This document shows positions 1 through 5,448 of a DNA stretch of 6,419 nucleotides, one piece after another. The DNA comes from JAAFIP01 sp043772355 (GTDB taxonomy: Bacteria; Pseudomonadota; Gammaproteobacteria; Burkholderiales; Burkholderiaceae_C): contig JAYVGI010000130.1 of NCBI GenBank assembly GCA_043772355.1, positions 1 to 6,419 on the forward strand, in the 5' to 3' direction. The first letter of the stretch is position 1. The number at the start of each line of letters is the position of its first letter. Both the position numbers and the translations under genes were made by a program. The notes beneath the pieces were generated by a model. It saw only the letters and a program-made list of their open reading frames with translations. It had not been told where the DNA came from and ran no database searches.

Positions 1-59
1 AGGCGGCGCGCGGCAGGGCGTGCCCGACGCCCGGCCGCGTCGTCTTGCGCCTTCTCGCA

Positions 60-121
60 GTGCCCCGTGCCCTGCGCCGTGTGCCCCGTGCCCCGTGCCC
101 CGTGCCCCGTGCCCCGTGCCC
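60..121. repeat. tandem heptamer array, unit GTGCCCC
   Basis: Read in steps of seven from base 60, the units are GTGCCCC, GTGCCCT, GCGCCGT, then five perfect GTGCCCC copies (81-115), then a partial GTGCCC (116-121). That is nearly nine units in one phase, with the degenerate units at the left end. Seven is not a multiple of three, so a changing copy number would shift any reading frame crossing it. Slipped-strand copy variation is expected for such arrays but is an inference here. Confidence 0.9.
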
Positions 122-189
122 GCGACCCGCCCGCGGCCTTGCTGGTGGCGGTTCTTCTTTTGGCGTGGAGAAGAGACACCGGCTCCAAA

Positions 190-265
190 GGCCCGAGGAC
201 GGTGCGGCGACCGAGCGATTTCTGGTACCCCGGCATGAGCGCGGGCGCCGCGCCGTCCTCGGGCC
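190..265. repeat. long inverted repeat, possible transcript-end hairpin
   Basis: Bases 190-209 and 246-265 are reverse complements at 19 of 20 positions. The exception is T203 opposite G252, which would still pair as G-U in one RNA strand. The 36-nt loop (210-245) allows a few more pairs beside the stem. The structure begins about 95 nt beyond the monooxygenase stop, so it could fold at the 3' end of that transcript. No long T run follows on either strand; the leftward strand has only CTTTGG after the stem. A classical intrinsic terminator is therefore not established, and a processing/stability hairpin or a repeat element are alternatives. Confidence 0.6.
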
Positions 266-358
266 AAGCGCGATATCGACGCATAAAGCGGGCCTTGAAT
301 TTCGGCAACGGGGCTGTTTGCAGGCCGCCGTTGTCGTCCGTTCAAACGCGAATCCGTA

Positions 359-2167
359 TCAGTCCTTGTGGTGCACCGGCCCCTGCCCATAGACGGGCGT
401 GGCCAGCCCGACCTGGCGCGCCTTCAACTGCAAGGCGAGGAACTGCGAGTAATGCCGCGACTGGTGCAGGTTGCCGCCGTGGAACCACAGCGCCGGCTGC
501 GCGGTGGGCTTCCACATATTTCGCAACTCGCCTTCCCAGGGCCCCGGGTCCTTGGTGGTGCCCGAGCCCAGGCCCCAGCACTTGCCCACCTTGTCGGCCA
601 CCTCCTGCGAGATGAGCTGGGCGGCCCAGCCGTTCATGGAGCCGTAGCCGGTGGCGTAGACGATCAAATCGGCGGGCAGCTCGGTGCCATCGGTGAGGGT
701 GACGGACTTGGGGTTGATGCGCTCAATGCTCACGCCGCTCTTGAGCTTGACGCTGCCGTTGGCCACCAGCTCAGACGCGCCTACGTCGATGTAGTAGCCC
801 GAGCCGCGCCGCAGGTACTTCATGAACAGGCCCGACCCGTCCACGCCAAAGTCGAGCATGAAGCCGGCCTTCTCCAGCCGCGCGTACAAATCAGCATCGC
901 GCTTTTTCATCTCGTCGTACACGGGTACCTGCATGGGGGCCATGATTTTGTAGGGGATGGAGGCGAAGATCAAATCAGCTTTGTCAGTGGTCACGCCCGC
1001 TTTGACGGCGCTCTCGGAATACAGGCCGCCGAGCGCCAACTCCATGAGCGAATCGGATGGCGCTATGTGAGTAGAGCTGCGCTGCACCATCGTCACATCC
1101 GCGCCGCCCTCCCACAAGGCGGCGCAAATGTCATGCGCTGAATTGTTGGAGCCTAGCACCACGCATTTTTTGCCTTTGTAGGCCTCGGGGCCGGGGTGCT
1201 TGCTGGAGTGGTGTTGCTCGCCGGTAAAGCTGTCGGCCCCCGCGATGGTGGGCGACACGGGGTAGCCGGATACGCCCAGGGCCAGCACCAGTTGCTTGGG
1301 CCGCAGGGTGATGTCTTTGCCGCCTCGGTTGACCACCACTTCCCACTCTTGCTTGGCCTCGTTGAACGTGGCCTTCTTGGCCGTGGTGCCGCCCCAGTAG
1401 TTCAGCTCCATCACCTTGGTGTACATCTCCAGCCAGTCGCCAATTTTGTCTTTGGGCGCAAACACGGGCCAATGGTCTGGGAAGGGCAGGTAGGGCAAAT
1501 GGTCGTACCACACGGGATCGTGCAGGCACAGGCTTTTGTAGCGCTTGCGCCAGCTGTCGCCCGCGCGTTCGTTTTTCTCCACGATGATGGTGGGCACGCC
1601 CAGCCTGCGCAGGCGCGCGCCTAGAGCGATGCCGCCCTGCCCGCCGCCTACGATCAGCACATAGGGCTGCTCTGTGTCGGTCAGGCCCAATGTCGCGGCC
1701 TCATGTTGGCGCTTTTCCAGCCAGCTCTTGCGGCCTTTTTGCGCGCCGTGCTCCGCACCTTTTTCGCGCTGCGTGCCGGTGGGCTCTTCAAAGCCTTTGA
1801 GCTCTGTCATCGTGGTCAGCAAGGTCCAGGCTTTGCCGTTTTGCAGCCGCAGGTGGCCGCGCCCGCGTGCCACCGCCGTCTCAAACGTAAACCATGCATC
1901 CACCACACCGCCTGCCTCGGTGGCCTCGCCTTCAATCTCAAACTTGCTGGGCATCACATCCATCAGCCGCGCCTTGAGCATCGTGCGTATCGCCTCTGGA
2001 TTTTCTTGTGTGCAAATATTCCAAGTAAAGGCTACCAAGTCGCGCCAATAGCTGTCGGGCGCAAACAGCGCGATGGCGGCATCGACATCGCGCCGCTCCA
2101 GCACAGTGCCAAAGTCGGCCAGCCAGGCGCTGGCGATTTGGGTGGGGTGGGTGGAAAGATCGGTCAT
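359..2167 (-). CDS. flavin-containing monooxygenase with N-terminal SnoaL-like domain
   Basis: This is an intact 602-aa protein. Residues about 8-125 look like a SnoaL/NTF2-like fold, and a charged linker (about 130-165) follows. The rest is a class B flavin monooxygenase core. Visible motifs are the FAD-binding GGGQGG (174-179), a conserved GDSWRKRY segment (203-210), an FxGxxxH fingerprint starting at F314, the second dinucleotide motif GSNNSAHD (339-346, NADPH site) and the late YATGY motif (504-508). Such enzymes use NADPH, O2 and FAD to hydroxylate or insert oxygen into small organic substrates in the cytosol; the substrate cannot be read from sequence. The start is supported by AAGGAG seven to eight nt before ATG. 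The last position of the FxGxxxHxxx(aromatic) fingerprint is H324. The gene appears monocistronic and divergent from the glycosyltransferase remnant. The product could equally be named a putative NAD(P)/FAD-dependent oxidoreductase. Confidence 0.92.
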   Translation of the reverse strand: MTDLSTHPTQIASAWLADFGTVLERRDVDAAIALFAPDSYWRDLVAFTWNICTQENPEAIRTMLKARLMDVMPSKFEIEGEATEAGGVVDAWFTFETAVARGRGHLRLQNGKAWTLLTTMTELKGFEEPTGTQREKGAEHGAQKGRKSWLEKRQHEAATLGLTDTEQPYVLIVGGGQGGIALGARLRRLGVPTIIVEKNERAGDSWRKRYKSLCLHDPVWYDHLPYLPFPDHWPVFAPKDKIGDWLEMYTKVMELNYWGGTTAKKATFNEAKQEWEVVVNRGGKDITLRPKQLVLALGVSGYPVSPTIAGADSFTGEQHHSSKHPGPEAYKGKKCVVLGSNNSAHDICAALWEGGADVTMVQRSSTHIAPSDSLMELALGGLYSESAVKAGVTTDKADLIFASIPYKIMAPMQVPVYDEMKKRDADLYARLEKAGFMLDFGVDGSGLFMKYLRRGSGYYIDVGASELVANGSVKLKSGVSIERINPKSVTLTDGTELPADLIVYATGYGSMNGWAAQLISQEVADKVGKCWGLGSGTTKDPGPWEGELRNMWKPTAQPALWFHGGNLHQSRHYSQFLALQLKARQVGLATPVYGQGPVHHKD

Positions 2168-2362
2168 CAGAGCGCTCCTTGCAGGTGCGCAGCGCGCCGG
2201 AATGAGCCCGCTAGCGACAATAGATCATTCTGCCAGCGCTCCCATCCTGCGATAGGGAAAACCCTGAACTTACCGATGCGTATGCACTCTGTTACTGGGC
2301 GCGCAAAAGCCCGAGCAGGTCGGCTGTGCAAAAATTGCGCTTTTAAGAACAACAAGCCAAGC
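2168..2362. other. divergent intergenic region
   Basis: This region separates the leftward monooxygenase from the rightward glycosyltransferase remnant and should hold the promoters for both. I could not identify a convincing -35/-10 pair on either strand. A short AGGG-AAAA-CCCT palindrome (2254-2265) is the only operator-like feature and its arms are only 4 bp. The rightward reading frame of the remnant stays open through the region, with ATG codons at 2276 and 2282. None has a Shine-Dalgarno sequence. Confidence 0.5.
2173..2179 (-). promoter_or_regulatory. ribosome binding site of the monooxygenase gene
   Basis: The leftward strand reads GCAAGGAGCGCTCTG immediately before the ATG at 2167. 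The AAGGAG core is a near-ideal Shine-Dalgarno sequence at normal spacing, and it fixes the start codon. It is the clearest ribosome binding site for an intact gene in the window. Confidence 0.85.
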
Positions 2363-3380
2363 GTGATACCTCCTAACGATGCTGCCGATGCAGCCCAGTG
2401 TTTTCAAGCCACCACCACCCCACTCATCATCGTCGCCACCTTCGGTACCGGAGGGGACATGGCACCCTATGCGGCGCTGGCCCAAGGCCTGCGCGAGCGC
2501 GGCCACCGCGTGTTGATGTTGGTGCCCGCTTTCCACGAAGCCCTGATGCAGTCCGAAGGCTTGCCGTACGCGCTTTTTGGCAGCGTCAGTGAATTTCACG
2601 CCGCGCTCAATGACCCCCATCTGTGGGATGAGCGCAAAGGATTTAGCGTCGTGTGGAAAGGCCTACAGCCTCATTTTGGGGTGCTGCGCGACCTGGTGCA
2701 ACGCCAGCCAGCCGATACCCAGTGTGTGGTGCTGTGCCACCCTATGCTGGTGCCAATGGCAGCCATTGCAAAACAGTCCCGCGCAGACACACGCATAGTC
2801 TGCGCTTACTTGGCACCATCGAATCTGTGTGGCAGCCATGACTTTTTAACCGCCGGCTCGCTGCCCATTCCCCGCTGGGCACCCTTGGCCTGCAAGCGCA
2901 TGCTTTGGCGGCTCATCCACAAGGTGTGGATCGACCCTGGCACCCTGCCCAGCTTGAACCGCTGGCGCCTGGCCCACCAATTGCCAGCGGTTCCCAGCAT
3001 CTTTGCACATATCCATCAGTCGCCCGACGCTTCCATTGGCCTGTTTCCAGACTGGCTGGCTGGAAAGCAAGCCGATTGGCCCACGCCATTTACCGAGGGG
3101 CATTTTCCTTATGGCCCGCACGGCAACACCTCGCAGCTGCAGCCCGACCTTGAGCAGTTTCTGGCGCAAGGTGAGGCCCCCCATTGGCTTTACCCCCGGC
3201 ACCGGGCATCGCCACGCAGCAGGACTGAGCGTCAAGCGCCTGCACCAAGGCTTGGCCCGACTGCTGGCGTCCGAGCAGGTAAAGCAGCACTGCGCCGCGA
3301 TAGCCCGCCAACTGCACCAAGGCCCTGCGCCTGCATGGCTCGTCCAACGGGTTGAGGCGGCCATGGGCCTTGGGGGTTGA
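2363..3380 (+). pseudogene. broken GT1-family (UGT-like) glycosyltransferase
   Basis: The N-terminal half reads as a GT1/GT28-type glycosyltransferase: strand LIIVATFGTGGD (near 2423), helix ALAQGLRERGHRV, then a long acceptor-binding domain. The family transfers a sugar from a nucleotide-sugar to a lipid or small molecule. Two lesions are visible. First, the frame is lost in a run of six C (3177-3182). With five C the text reads GEAPIGFTPGTGHRHA, which suits the family; with six it turns into Arg-rich nonsense and stops at 3355. Second, in the restored frame HRHA (to about 3218) is followed directly by GLSVKRLHQGLARLLASE, the family's C-terminal tail, ending at TGA 3378-3380. The block between, including the expected HHGGxGT nucleotide-sugar motif, is absent. 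Intact relatives are usually about 400-430 aa; the restored frame here gives about 340. The start is uncertain: GTG 2363 is closest to the conserved core, with ATG 2276 or 2282 as alternatives. Confidence 0.82.
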
Positions 3381-3393
3381 CGGCCCCGTTTTT
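3365..3393 (+). terminator. possible weak terminator after the glycosyltransferase remnant
   Basis: GGGCC (3365-3369) can pair with GGCCC (3382-3386), and a run of five T follows (3389-3393). The 5-bp stem with a 12-nt loop overlaps the stop codon of the remnant. It is short for an intrinsic terminator, so the call rests mainly on position and the T run. Confidence 0.3.
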
Positions 3394-3439
3394 GCCGCCA
3401 AAGCTGTCTGAGAAGGGCACGTATTCTGCTCCTTATTCA

Positions 3440-3636
3440 ATAGCTTATACCGCTTTATTTTAGAGGGCTTCAGGCCAATAGGTATATCAAAACCCGGAAA
3501 AAACAGCGTTTTTAAGAGGCTTCGCAGGCGCTGGCCGCTTGAAAATCGGCTGAAACCCGAAAACTGGCCTGTTGGGGCACTGTTTTTGAGGTGCATATCA
3601 GCCGGTAGCCGCCTAGAATAAAGCGGCAGAAGCTAC
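3440..3636 (-). repeat. palindromic 197-bp element, copy A
   Basis: The ends are imperfect terminal inverted repeats. Bases 3440-3475 match the reverse complement of 3601-3636 at 28 of 36 positions, sharing the pattern TAGCT...GC..TATT.TAG..GGCT...GGC. Read on the minus strand, the element aligns without gaps to copy B: about 71 of the first 96 positions and 30 of the last 41 agree, with a weaker middle. The two copies have identical length. The right side continues into CGCTAT-AC-ATAGCG (3636-3649), so the true boundary may lie about 13 bp further out. It contains no gene. It looks like a non-autonomous, MITE-like or long palindromic repeat. Confidence 0.75.
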
Positions 3637-3770
3637 GCTATACATAGCGTGTCAACTTCCCCGGGCGTGCGCTTGCAGCCGGTTTTGTCGGCTCACAAGG
3701 CAGCGGACGGCTCCCACTGGCAGAAAAATGCAGATATTGATCGAAAACCCTTGTACCCCACTGGTTCTAT

Positions 3771-3790
3771 TAAATAGCGTGCTATTGTTT
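3771..3790 (+). repeat. 20-bp dispersed repeat, copy 1
   Basis: Bases 3771-3790 agree with 4487-4506 at 17 of 20 positions; the shared core is ATAG-GTGCTA-TGTTT. This copy contains a perfect palindrome, AATAGC and GCTATT separated by GT. It sits within the segment between the two 197-bp elements. Confidence 0.55.
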
Positions 3791-4023
3791 GGTGAGTAAC
3801 CATGGCTCCAGGGCTTGCCCACCGCGACTCCTGCCAGGCCATCTCCCCGGCCCTGTGCCTGAGGGAGCGGCAGCCAGACCGCTCCCCCGCCGGGCTGGCA
3901 CGCAGCCGGTTCACCCGCGGGAACGCTGCACCACGCCTGGCCAGGCGCATCCAGACCCAGCTGGTGCATCGGGTTGACGGCCAGCCACGAACCACACCTA
4001 CTCACCAAAACGTAGCACTCCAT

Positions 4024-4048
4024 CTATGTAGGACAACGGGGTACATAG
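4024..4048. repeat. 7-bp perfect inverted repeat CTATGTA / TACATAG
   Basis: CTATGTA (4024-4030) and TACATAG (4042-4048) are perfect reverse complements with an 11-nt spacer. The same TACATAG word borders the right ends of both 197-bp elements. This could be a small relic of the same repeat family or an unrelated operator-like palindrome. Confidence 0.5.
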
Positions 4049-4157
4049 GTAGACGTTAAATATTGGTATTTTCAAGTGCCGCAGCCGTTTTGCACCACCA
4101 ACCGGCCCAGCAGCGCTTATATAGCCTATGTCGGGCACCCCAGGAACTATTTATTTC

Positions 4158-4354
4158 GTAGCTGCTTGCGCACTATTCTAGGGGGCTACAGCGCGATAGG
4201 CATCTATAAATCGGTGCCAAAACCGGCAATTTTTCGGTTTACAACCGATTTTTCGGGCTCCTCAAGCTCAGGGCGCCTTCAAAACCGCAATTTTCAACGG
4301 CATTTTAGGTATCAATCAGGCTGTAGCCTTCTAAAATAATGCGGCAGCAGCTAC
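4158..4354 (+). repeat. palindromic 197-bp element, copy B
   Basis: Terminal inverted repeats 4158-4192 and 4320-4354 agree at 29 of 35 positions and begin GTAGCTGCT. The interior holds a small CGGTT-TAC-AACCG hairpin flanked on both sides by TTTTTCGG. The right flank reads ATACATAGCG (4358-4367), exactly as beside copy A. It has the same length as copy A, the opposite orientation and clear ungapped similarity over the outer parts. No coding capacity is visible. The end pattern resembles short intergenic repeats I recall from Comamonadaceae genomes; that recollection is unverified. Confidence 0.78.
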
Positions 4355-4511
4355 CCAATACATAGCGATTGTTTTGCGTTGAGGGCCTGCAATGGTCGTA
4401 CTTCCGGCTCAATACGCCGCTGGATGCGCCACACCGTGTGGGCCAGCAGAATTTTAGCGTTATGCCTTATACCCTGCTGATTTACATAGATAGAGTGCTA
4501 CTGTTTATAGA
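4355..4511. other. short intergenic stretch with possible coding debris
   Basis: No gene is called here. A leftward open frame without a start codon runs from about 4480 to a stop at 4353-4351 inside the right arm of copy B. Part of it reads NAKILLAHTVWRIQ and looks protein-like. I do not recognise a family, and an overlapping rightward frame is just as open. A CCACAC-C-GTGTGG palindrome lies at 4429-4441. Confidence 0.3.
4487..4506 (+). repeat. 20-bp dispersed repeat, copy 2
   Basis: This is the partner of 3771-3790, with 17 of 20 positions identical. It overlaps a TACATAG word (4483-4489) and lies just upstream of the nested hairpin. It is probably another fragment of the local repeat family. 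Confidence 0.5.
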
Positions 4512-4616
4512 GCAATGCTGTTCAATTTGCACCGTTCGCTCTGAGGCATCGAAGGGCTCCCATCAGGCTTCGATACCTCAGCCCGAACGCAAAGCGCGTT
4601 AAGCGAACAGCATTGC
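4512..4616. repeat. large nested inverted repeat upstream of the toxin-antitoxin genes
   Basis: Outer arms GCAATGCTGTTC (4512-4523) and GAACAGCATTGC (4605-4616) are a perfect 12-bp inverted repeat. Inside are further paired blocks: CGTTCG 4533-4538 with 4584-4589, CTGAGG 4541-4546 with 4576-4581, and ATCGAAG 4548-4554 with 4568-4574. They close on a 13-nt loop. Together these give 31 base pairs in a 105-nt structure. The inner part resembles the CCGTTCG..CTGAG...TCGAAGGGC repeated extragenic palindrome that I recall from many proteobacterial genomes. It ends four nt before an AGGAGGGG sequence. It may act as a transcription barrier, an RNA-stability hairpin or simply a repeat insertion. Confidence 0.75.
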
Positions 4617-4630
4617 GTCAGGAGGGGCAA

Positions 4631-4659
4631 TGCAAAATTATTTAAACCCAATTTACAAT
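4631..4659 (+). promoter_or_regulatory. candidate vapBC promoter
   Basis: TACAAT (4654-4659) matches the sigma-70 -10 box at five of six bases. TGCAAA (4631-4636) is a poor -35 box at 17-bp spacing. Transcription would begin near 4666 and give a leader of about 24 nt to the ATG at 4690. It would exclude the upstream ATG at 4630 from the message. Confidence 0.4.
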
Positions 4660-4675
4660 ACACCCACACCAATCA

Positions 4676-4691
4676 ATATGGGCACCCATAT
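4676..4691. promoter_or_regulatory. inverted repeat over the antitoxin start codon, operator-like
   Basis: ATATGGG (4676-4682) and CCCATAT (4685-4691) form a perfect 7-bp inverted repeat with a CA spacer. The right arm includes the first two bases of the ATG at 4690. Ribbon-helix-helix antitoxins of the VapB class bind short palindromes in their own promoter, so this is a reasonable autoregulatory operator. As RNA it could also mask the start codon. Confidence 0.45.
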
Positions 4692-4950
4692 GAAAACCAC
4701 TTTAGACATCTCCGACCCGCTGTTCAACGCCGCCAAAGCTCTCGCCCAGCAAAGCCACACTACGCTGCGCGCGTTGGTAGAAGAGGGCCTGCGCCGCGTG
4801 TTAAGCGACTCGCCTGGCAAAGCCAAACCCGCATTCAAACTGCAAGATGCCAGCGTGGGCGGCGGCCAGATCTTGATCACCGACCCACGGCAGTGGCAGC
4901 AAATGGAGCAAGACCACGTCACCGGGCGCGCCATACAGCCCTTGGCCTGA
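4690..4950 (+). CDS. vapB: VapB-like type II antitoxin
   Basis: This small protein (86 aa) begins MKTTLDISD, the typical first strand of a ribbon-helix-helix VapB antitoxin. Two helices rich in Ala/Leu/Arg follow (about residues 10-38). The C-terminal part (FKLQDASVGGG... to about 86), with W69, would wrap and block the toxin. The family binds its own promoter as a dimer and neutralises the PIN-domain RNase encoded next door. An in-frame ATG at 4630 with an excellent AGGAGGGG upstream would add 20 residues (MQNYLNPIYN...). I chose 4690 because the family begins MKTTLDI and a plausible -10 box lies between the two starts. The 4630 start is a real alternative, since the 4690 start has only a weak GGG at 4680-4682. 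The toxin gene follows after 18 nt. Confidence 0.85.
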   Translation: MKTTLDISDPLFNAAKALAQQSHTTLRALVEEGLRRVLSDSPGKAKPAFKLQDASVGGGQILITDPRQWQQMEQDHVTGRAIQPLA

Positions 4951-4968
4951 CCACCCCATGACGACCCC

Positions 4969-5400
4969 ATGATCGCCGTCGATACCAACGTGCTGGTGTA
5001 CGCCCACCGCGCCGAATCCGCCTTCCACACCGCCGCCTACGCTTGCCTACAGCAACTCGCCGAAGGCGGCCAGCCTTGGGGCCTGCCAGTCAGCTGCCTG
5101 CACGAGTTTTTAGCCGTCGTCACCCACCCCAAGATCTTCAGCCCCGCCAGCACCCACGAGCAAGCCTTGGCCCAAGTAGACGCCTGGCTCGCCTCCCCCA
5201 CCGCCCAGGTGCTGCACAGCGGCTTGCAGCACTGGCAGGTGTTGTCTGACATCACCCGCCAAGCCAAGCTGCAAGGCGGCCAGTTCCACGAAGCCCGCAT
5301 AGCCGCCATCTGTATGGAAAACGGCGTGTCGCTGCTGTGGAGCGCGGATCGGGATTTTGGGCGGTTTAAGGGGTTGAAGACGGTGAATCCGTTGGTGTGA
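4969..5400 (+). CDS. vapC: VapC-like PIN-domain toxin ribonuclease
   Basis: This 143-aa protein has the usual length of VapC toxins. It has the PIN-domain layout: MIAVDTNVLVYAH with the first metal-binding Asp at D5, E46 in CLHEF, the FHEARIAAIC helix and the late SADRDF motif (D127, D129). PIN toxins are Mg2+/Mn2+-dependent endoribonucleases that cut tRNA or rRNA and stop translation when the labile antitoxin is lost. At the third acidic position the family usually has Asp; here it is E108. ATG 4969 follows the antitoxin stop by 18 nt with no purine-rich site, so translation probably depends on coupling to vapB. An out-of-frame ATG at 4958 meets a stop four codons later. The antitoxin-first order and close spacing indicate one operon. 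Confidence 0.9.
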   Translation: MIAVDTNVLVYAHRAESAFHTAAYACLQQLAEGGQPWGLPVSCLHEFLAVVTHPKIFSPASTHEQALAQVDAWLASPTAQVLHSGLQHWQVLSDITRQAKLQGGQFHEARIAAICMENGVSLLWSADRDFGRFKGLKTVNPLV

Positions 5401-5412
5401 CGCAAAGACGCC

Positions 5413-5441
5413 TTATTACGCTGCACTGCATCCCTTATATT
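5413..5441 (+). promoter_or_regulatory. candidate promoter for a leaderless restriction-type gene transcript
   Basis: TATATT (5436-5441) matches the -10 consensus at five of six bases. TTATTA (5413-5418) is a weak -35 box at 17-bp spacing. The predicted transcription start falls at or one base before the A of ATG 5449. No Shine-Dalgarno sequence precedes that ATG, which fits a leaderless message. Confidence 0.4.
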
Positions 5442-5448
5442 CAACCTC

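Larger units (their letters stand above)
1..358. other. GC-rich intergenic stretch at left edge
   Basis: This stretch lies downstream of the leftward monooxygenase gene. It contains a heptamer tandem array (60-121) and a long inverted repeat (190-265), both listed separately. Several frames are open across it only because the DNA is GC-rich and the 7-bp unit is not a multiple of three. Their products are Pro/Cys/Arg/Ala-rich and have no recognisable domain. Bases 1-59 could be the tail of a gene lying further left, but nothing in them is recognisable. I see no tRNA or rRNA. Confidence 0.6.
3637..4157. other. 521-bp segment between the two inverted repeat copies
   Basis: The segment has AT-rich edges and a GC-rich core (about 3800-3990). 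The longest frame is leftward, 4023-3652 (123 aa). Its core shows GC-rich third positions, but it matches no family I recognise and has no ribosome binding site before its ATG. A shorter overlapping leftward frame and rightward frames from 3789 and 3802 are equally unsupported. The segment also holds AATAGC-GT-GCTATT (3773-3786) and CTATGTA...TACATAG (4024-4048). I read it as non-coding or a decayed gene fragment and do not call a gene. Confidence 0.4.

Noticed and set aside
20..615. Pro/Cys/Arg-rich rightward frames across the heptamer array
   Set aside because: The composition is dictated by the GTGCCCC repeat in three frames, and there is no ribosome site or recognisable domain.
368..1141. 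Rightward 257-aa open frame opposite the monooxygenase
   Set aside because: It is antisense to a clearly conserved flavin monooxygenase, has no domain, and arises from the high GC at third positions of the real gene. The other long frames within 1131-2055 were dropped for the same reason.
2185..2245. Possible sigma-54 (-24/-12) promoter for the monooxygenase on the minus strand
   Set aside because: TGGCAG is present but no GC doublet follows at the required spacing.
1703..2362. Rightward open frame running from inside the monooxygenase into the glycosyltransferase
   Set aside because: The first 200 codons lie antisense to the monooxygenase and show no conserved motif. Only the part after about 2363 resembles the glycosyltransferase family.
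3090..3596. Leftward frames opposite the glycosyltransferase remnant and copy A
   Set aside because: They are shadows of the GC-rich coding remnant continuing into a repeat, with no family features.
4055..4604. Integron attC-like core words GTTAAAT (4055-4061) and GTTAAGC (4598-4604)
   Set aside because: They fit GTTRRRY, but no paired RYYYAAC box or attC fold is found at the right spacing, and no cassette array or integrase is visible.
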